A stretch of 64,000 nt of DNA. Source: Halobacillus naozhouensis. Lineage in GTDB: Bacteria; Bacillota; Bacilli; Bacillales; Halobacillaceae. Numbering within the stretch: position 1 is the first letter of the stretch; every line of letters starts with the position of its first letter. The DNA lies in the NCBI RefSeq assembly GCF_029714185.1, contig NZ_CP121671.1:2046001-2110000 (forward strand). Direction: 5' to 3'. Shown piece by piece: positions 59,670-64,000 of the stretch. A program made the translations under genes and the position numbers. The notes beneath the pieces are model-generated. The model made no database searches. It saw only the letters and a list, made by a program, of their open reading frames with translations, and had not been told where the DNA came from.

Positions 59670-61310
59670 ATGGAAGAGAACAAAGAAAAGAATGCTTCAG
59701 ATGGAAATGATGTGGAACGTGAGACGTTGACAACACGTCAGGGACGTCCTATGACGGATAACCAAAACATCCGTACAATTGGTAATCGTGGTTCTGCAAC
59801 ACTTGAGAATTACGATTTCATTGAAAAGATCTCCCATTTTGATCGGGAAGAGGTACCGGAACGTGTAGTCCATGCACGAGGATCTGGAGCATTTGGATAT
59901 TTTGAAACCTACGGAAAAGCTGGAGATGAACCGGTAGAGAAGTATACTCGCGCAAAAGTATTTTCGGGTGCAGGGAAGAGAACACCGTTAATGGTTCGCT
60001 TCTCAACAGTGGCAGGAGCAAAAGATTCGCCGGAAACAGAGCGGGACCCACGCGGATTTGCAATAAAAATGTACACAGAAGATGGCAACTGGGATCTAGT
60101 TGGGAATAATCTGAAAATTTTCTTTATCCGTGATGCGATGAAATTCCCTGATATGATTCATGCGTTTAAAGCTGATCCGGCTTCGAATGTACCAAATCCT
60201 CGGCGGATGTTTGACTTCGTTTCCCGTTCCCCTGAGGCAACGCATATGATTACATTCGTGTTCTCTCCATGGGGTATTCCCGCGACATATCGTCACATGC
60301 AGGGCTCTGGTGTAAATACCTATAAATGGGTAAATGACAAAGGAGAGGCTGTGTTGGTGAAGTATCATTGGGAGCCGAAATCAGGTATTCGTAACTTAAC
60401 ACAAGAAGAGGCGAACGCAATTCAAGCGAAGAACGTCGGTCATGCCACACAAGATTTATATGAATCGATTGAGCGCGGAGATTATCCAGAATGGGAACTC
60501 TTTGTGCAGATCATGGAGGATGGTTACCATCCTGAGCTCGATTTTGATCCACTCGATGACACGAAACTTTGGCCGGAGGATAAGTTTCCGTGGTTGCCGG
60601 TCGGTCGTATGGTCCTTGATCGCAATCCAGTTGATTTCCATGCTGAGATTGAGCAAGCCGCCTTCGGTACAGGGGTTCTTGTCGATGGAATGGACTTCTC
60701 AGACGATAAAATGCTGCAAGGCCGTACCTTCTCTTACTCCGATACGCAGCGCTATCGCATAGGTGCAAACTATCTAAAGTTACCTGTGAACGCACCGAAA
60801 GTGCCTGTTCGTACGAACCAGCATCGTGGTCAAATGGATATTCGTGACCCGAAAGAGTCTGGAGATAATCCACATATTGACTATGAGCCATCAATGACCG
60901 GAGGCTATCGGGAAGCAGGTAATGAAGATCCTCCACAGCACCGTCCAACGTATAATGCAGCGGCTATGCGTGAACCAATTGATCGACCTAACAACTACGG
61001 CCAAGCGGGCGAAACGTACCGCGAATTTGAAGATTGGGAGCGCGATGAATTGATCAATAACCTCTCCGGAGCACTTGCGGTATGTGACAAACGAATCCAA
61101 GATGCCATGATTGAGCACTTCACACAAGCCGATGAAGACTATGGTCGCCGTGTGAAGGAAGATATCGAAAAGAAAATGAAAGAAATGAAGAAAGAAAACA
61201 AAGTTCCGGGCCGTGAATCAGGTAAATCGAAATATGGTCAAGGTTCAATAGCTGAGAACGAAGCAACAAAAGATGCTGTTAAGAAAAGCCACGAATCCGA
61301 TCCTTATTAA
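59670..61310 (+). CDS. katX: Spore-type monofunctional catalase
   Basis: It is a clade of heme catalase with 546 residues, the length of KatX rather than the shorter vegetative KatA. LTTRQGRPMTDNQNIRTIGNRG opens the barrel; the catalytic His is in ERVVHARGSGAFG, the Asn in FFIRDAMKFPDMIHA, and the heme-ligand Tyr in FSYSDTQRYRIGANY. The tail is Lys/Glu-rich. In B. subtilis KatX protects germinating spores. AGGAGGTTTTCATT precedes the ATG. A SigF-like promoter and the neighbouring germination operon support the spore role. Confidence 0.92.
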   Translation: MEENKEKNASDGNDVERETLTTRQGRPMTDNQNIRTIGNRGSATLENYDFIEKISHFDREEVPERVVHARGSGAFGYFETYGKAGDEPVEKYTRAKVFSGAGKRTPLMVRFSTVAGAKDSPETERDPRGFAIKMYTEDGNWDLVGNNLKIFFIRDAMKFPDMIHAFKADPASNVPNPRRMFDFVSRSPEATHMITFVFSPWGIPATYRHMQGSGVNTYKWVNDKGEAVLVKYHWEPKSGIRNLTQEEANAIQAKNVGHATQDLYESIERGDYPEWELFVQIMEDGYHPELDFDPLDDTKLWPEDKFPWLPVGRMVLDRNPVDFHAEIEQAAFGTGVLVDGMDFSDDKMLQGRTFSYSDTQRYRIGANYLKLPVNAPKVPVRTNQHRGQMDIRDPKESGDNPHIDYEPSMTGGYREAGNEDPPQHRPTYNAAAMREPIDRPNNYGQAGETYREFEDWERDELINNLSGALAVCDKRIQDAMIEHFTQADEDYGRRVKEDIEKKMKEMKKENKVPGRESGKSKYGQGSIAENEATKDAVKKSHESDPY

Positions 61311-61331
61311 TTAAAATGTAAGAACGCAAGG

Positions 61332-61369
61332 GGCTGCCAGTCAGTAAAATTGACTGGCGGCCTTTTTAT
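61332..61369 (+). terminator. Catalase terminator
   Basis: GGCTGCCAGTCA (61332-61343) pairs with TGACTGGCGGCC (61351-61362) with one G-T type mismatch, and a T run follows. Confidence 0.92.
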
Positions 61370-61466
61370 TTATGTCTATTACCGATTCTTTCCAGGGGGA
61401 GTGTTTCTGGGCCTGCCTTTGGTTATTTGGTGGTTTTATTTTGATCTATTATGGGGTCGTTGATAC

Positions 61467-61512
61467 ACGGGGAGATGCTTGGGGAAGAAGTGAGCTTATG
61501 AGAAATCTCCGT
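61467..61512 (+). other. Hairpin region upstream of the ABC operon
   Basis: GGAGAT (61471-61476) pairs with ATCTCC (61505-61510), extended by AC/GT. Inside are TGCTTGGGG and TATGAGA. The layout is faintly like a TPP riboswitch but key boxes do not match. The gap 61370-61610 also holds a start-less stretch of membrane-like coding (GVFLGLPLVIWWFYFDLL, to a TGA at 61461) that I cannot assign. Confidence 0.25.
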
Positions 61513-61610
61513 AGAACGAAACAACACTGCAATGATTCTAAAAGTTATGTTGCTCCTTTTCACACTTATAGGCGATCGTACATATTATTTGTCTAAAGAG
61601 GTGGTGAACG

Positions 61611-62432
61611 ATGGAGGAAAAAAACGTGAATGTAGAACATGATCCTTTTGCGATTGAGCATGAAGAATGGAAAAAACGACAGGTAAGGTCAAGGTTTAAA
61701 CAATTACTTACAATTTCTTCACCAATATTTATATTAATATTATGGGAGTTTTTATCCAGAACAGGTCTAGTTGATGCAAGGTTTTTCCCGCCACCGTCAG
61801 AAATTGTCGGAACGTTTGTGGCGATGGGAGCCAGCGGAGAGTTATATAACCACATAGGTATTTCATTATATAGAATATTTGCCGGGTTTCTGCTCGGGGT
61901 TATACCCGGAGTGATCCTAGGCCTTTTAATGGGATTATATTCTCCGTTACGTCATTTCTTTTCACCGCTTGTTATGGCGCTTATGCCAATACCGACTTTG
62001 GCTTTATTGCCCATTATTTTAATTATATTTGGAGTTGGTGAAGTTTCGAAAATTGTAACGATCGCAGGAAGTGTGTTTTTTCCAGTTGTTATTAATACAG
62101 TTGCCGGAGTTGTGAACATTGACCGGATTTATTTGGATGTAGCCAAAAATTATGGAGCTAACTCTAAAGATTTCTTCTTTAAAATTGCTTTGCCGGGTTC
62201 GCTTCCGGTCATGATAGAGGGTATTCAAATGGGGCAGGCTATCGCTCTTTTAACTATTGTAGCTGCTGAAATGATGGGTGCTAATTCCGGGATCGGATAT
62301 TTAATTTGGACCTCCTATAATGCCTTCTTATTAAAAGAAATGTATGTAGGCCTTGTACTCATTTCATTCTTCGGGTATCTATTCTCCCTTATTTTAAGAG
62401 GGTTTCAAAGAAAGTTATTACCGTGGAGGTAA
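61611..62432 (+). CDS. ABC transporter permease (SsuC/ThiX/TauC type)
   Basis: It is a 273-residue membrane component with about six helices. The EAA loop is KNYGANSKDFFFKIALPGSLPVMIEGIQMG, typical of the nitrate/sulfonate/thiamine-precursor group. AAGAGGTGGTGAACG precedes the ATG. The ATPase gene and the binding-protein gene follow directly, making an importer operon. The substrate is open: sulfonates, taurine, pyrimidine thiamine precursors and riboflavin are all carried by this subfamily. Confidence 0.9.
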   Translation: MEEKNVNVEHDPFAIEHEEWKKRQVRSRFKQLLTISSPIFILILWEFLSRTGLVDARFFPPPSEIVGTFVAMGASGELYNHIGISLYRIFAGFLLGVIPGVILGLLMGLYSPLRHFFSPLVMALMPIPTLALLPIILIIFGVGEVSKIVTIAGSVFFPVVINTVAGVVNIDRIYLDVAKNYGANSKDFFFKIALPGSLPVMIEGIQMGQAIALLTIVAAEMMGANSGIGYLIWTSYNAFLLKEMYVGLVLISFFGYLFSLILRGFQRKLLPWR

Positions 62433-62452
62433 CAGTGCGGAGAGGTGATGAC

Positions 62453-63232
62453 ATGGATCATAAACCGAAAATTTCGCTTCAGGATCTGACGAAAGTTTTT
62501 TACAAAAAAGACAGTAGTGTCACAGCTTTAAAAGAGATCACGATAGATATTAAAGATGGTGAGTTTGTATGTCTAATCGGACCGAGCGGATGTGGAAAAA
62601 CGACGTTGCTGCGAATTCTCGCAGGTCTGGAAAATCCAAGCACTGGTACGTTTTCCATCGCTCAAGGTAAGGAAGACCGACCACTGCAATCTATGGTTTT
62701 TCAAGAACGAGGTGTGATCCCCTGGTTAACGGTTGAAGAGAATGTGGCTTTTGGCCTTAGGATGAGGCATTTGCCGAAAAGGACGGTCAAAGAACGAACC
62801 GCTTATTACTTGGCCAAAGTTGGCCTTGATAAATTTGCGAAGCTGTATCCAAAAGAGTTGTCTGGCGGAATGAAGCAGCGGGTAAGTATAGCACGGGCAT
62901 TTGCTAATGATCCGGAAATATTATTAATGGATGAACCTTTTGGTGCCCTGGATGAACAAAATAAATTTATTCTTCAAGAAGAATTATTAACGATATGGTC
63001 AGAAACGAAAAAAACGGTACTCTTTATTACACATAGCATCGATGAAGCGTTGTTGCTTAGTGACAGAATTCTATTAATGAGTTCTCAACCTGGTAGAATT
63101 ATCGATGAAAAGATAATCGATTTGCCCCGCCCGAGAACAATGGAACAAGTTCGAGCTAATCAGACGATGGCAGATAATTTTGTAGAAATTTGGAACCATT
63201 TGCAAGATGAGGTGCAAGGTTCGAGAGTTTAA
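62453..63232 (+). CDS. ABC transporter ATPase (SsuB/ThiZ/TauB type)
   Basis: It is a 259-residue ATPase. Walker A GPSGCGKTT is near residue 45, the Q-loop in MVFQERGVIPWLTVEENVAFGL, signature LSGGMKQRVSIARAFA, Walker B ILLMDEPFGALD and the switch His in FITHSIDEAL. The ATG at 62453 follows GGAGAGGTGATGAC; an in-frame start at 62423 overlaps the permease and lacks a site. It pairs with the permease before it and the binding protein after it. Confidence 0.93.
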   Translation: MDHKPKISLQDLTKVFYKKDSSVTALKEITIDIKDGEFVCLIGPSGCGKTTLLRILAGLENPSTGTFSIAQGKEDRPLQSMVFQERGVIPWLTVEENVAFGLRMRHLPKRTVKERTAYYLAKVGLDKFAKLYPKELSGGMKQRVSIARAFANDPEILLMDEPFGALDEQNKFILQEELLTIWSETKKTVLFITHSIDEALLLSDRILLMSSQPGRIIDEKIIDLPRPRTMEQVRANQTMADNFVEIWNHLQDEVQGSRV

Positions 63233-63252
63233 GATAAGAGGAGAGATCGAAC

Positions 63253-64000
63253 ATGAAAAAATTTACGATCCTGTATGTCCTGCCGTTGCTTTTGTTTGTT
63301 CTAATCTTAAGTGGATGTTCCTCAGGGCAGTCAGATCAAGCAGGGGACGAAGATCAATCGAACGATAAGGTTACGAATGAAGTGAATGAAAACAATCCAT
63401 CGGGAGATCTGGCACCACTTGAAGAGAAAGTAACAGTTGTCATCGCAGAAGATGGTTCGGCTTCAGGAGCGGGATTTTATATCGCCAATGAAAAAGGATA
63501 TTTTGAAGACTATAATATTGAAGTGGAATTCGCTCAATTCGCAAATAGTGATGATATGCTTCCGGCCCTGGCGGCAGGAGAAGTTGATATCGCCGGGGGT
63601 GTGTCTACGGCATCATTTTTTAATGCTATCGCTCAGGGAATCAATGTAAAGATTATTGCTGATAAAGGGCACAACATTAAAGGAGATTCTTATTTTTCCT
63701 TTGTCATTCGCAACGACTTAAAGGGTGAAATAGAGGAATATTCAGATTTTAAGGGGAAACGTATTGCTGTTTCATCTCAAAACGCGGTAGATGATTACAT
63801 TTTTCATAGAATGTTAGAATATGCTGGTTTAACAGAAGAAGATGTCGAGTTTGTACTGATGTCAGACTTTGGTAATATGCTCGCCTCAATCGGCAGCGGC
63901 TCCGTTGATGCTGCTCTTCAAATTGAGCCCCTTATTACTCAAGGGATTCAACAAGGGATACACAGCCGATTTGGAGACGCGACTGACTATGCGCCAGAAG
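63253..64000 (+). CDS. ABC transporter substrate-binding lipoprotein (NMT1/SsuA-like), cut by the window end
   Basis: The reading frame is open from the ATG at 63253 to the end of the window, 249 codons. A lipoprotein signal ends in LILSGC with Cys22, followed by an acidic linker. The domain starts at EEKVTVVIAEDGSASGAGFYIANEKGYFEDYNIEVEF, and VDIAGGVSTASFFNAIAQG and FKGKRIAVSS are typical of NMT1/THI5-like receptors. GAGGAGAGATCGAAC precedes the ATG. It completes the importer with the preceding permease and ATPase. Confidence 0.92.
   Translation, partial: MKKFTILYVLPLLLFVLILSGCSSGQSDQAGDEDQSNDKVTNEVNENNPSGDLAPLEEKVTVVIAEDGSASGAGFYIANEKGYFEDYNIEVEFAQFANSDDMLPALAAGEVDIAGGVSTASFFNAIAQGINVKIIADKGHNIKGDSYFSFVIRNDLKGEIEEYSDFKGKRIAVSSQNAVDDYIFHRMLEYAGLTEEDVEFVLMSDFGNMLASIGSGSVDAALQIEPLITQGIQQGIHSRFGDATDYAPE

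Noticed and set aside
61372..61596. 74-codon plus-strand frame after the catalase terminator
   Set aside because: It starts inside the terminator tail. A different frame there shows membrane-like coding without a start, so neither is supported as a gene.
1..64000. CRISPR arrays, tRNA and rRNA genes
   Set aside because: I looked for regular short repeats with spacers, cloverleaf-like blocks and rRNA signatures and saw none. The island uses a protein gene 3' end, not a tRNA, as its target.

Overview
The window is chromosome from a spore-forming, low-GC Gram-positive of the family Bacillaceae. The gene order ymfK-rodZ-pgsA-cinA-recA-rny-ymdB-spoVS-tdh-kbl-miaB-ricA-cotE-mutS-mutL is the classic Bacillus order, and spoVS, cotE, an sspH-type SASP gene, a gerA-type operon and a katX-like catalase show an endospore former. 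A relative of Halobacillus, Virgibacillus or similar marine/halophilic genera is plausible, but that is inference.

Region 1 (1-18468) is conserved core: phospholipid synthesis, DNA repair (recA, mutS, mutL), RNA decay and tRNA modification (rny, miaB, ricA), threonine catabolism (tdh-kbl) and sporulation (spoVS, cotE). Most units end in clear hairpin terminators. recA has a good promoter and a LexA-like box.

Region 2 (about 18453-46432) is a genomic island of about 27.9 kb inserted exactly at the 3' end of mutL. An 83-bp direct repeat (78 of 83 identical) carries the last codons of mutL plus its terminator and is present at both ends. Beside the left copy lies a decayed tyrosine-recombinase gene, and TGACCAC repeats occur at both ends. 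Inside, at 19562-19713 and 45848-45999, is a second pair of collinear direct repeats whose inner 20 bp equals the 3' end of a groEL gene (GMGGMM-stop). The island therefore looks like a composite of older integrations.

The island cargo is a large dicarboxylate catabolic locus. It has a TRAP transporter (dctP, dctQ, dctM) with its own two-component system, a DASS-type symporter, D-malate/tartrate dehydrogenase, D-tartrate dehydratase (tarD), a two-subunit class I fumarase/L-tartrate dehydratase, a fumC paralogue, and a set (CaiB CoA-transferase, MaoC hydratase, CitE lyase, acyl-CoA dehydrogenase, two MmgE/PrpD proteins, thioesterase). From memory this last set has the composition of the Pseudomonas aeruginosa itaconate locus. 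A GntR-family regulator sits in the middle, and three near-identical palindromes (TTGGATACAGTATCCAA type) in front of three transcription units are its probable operators. The right end holds broken genes (alpha/beta hydrolase, IS3 transposase, a membrane-protein tail).

Region 3 (46433-64000) is accessory and sporulation-related: a cadC-cadA metal-efflux operon with two CadC-type palindromes, a Tyr/Arg-rich basic protein, a DUF1292 protein, a class I glutamine amidotransferase-like hydrolase, a GGCT-like protein, an alpha/beta hydrolase, sspH, a gerA-type A-C-B operon, a spore-type catalase, and the start of an ABC transporter with an NMT1/SsuA-type binding protein that runs off the window.
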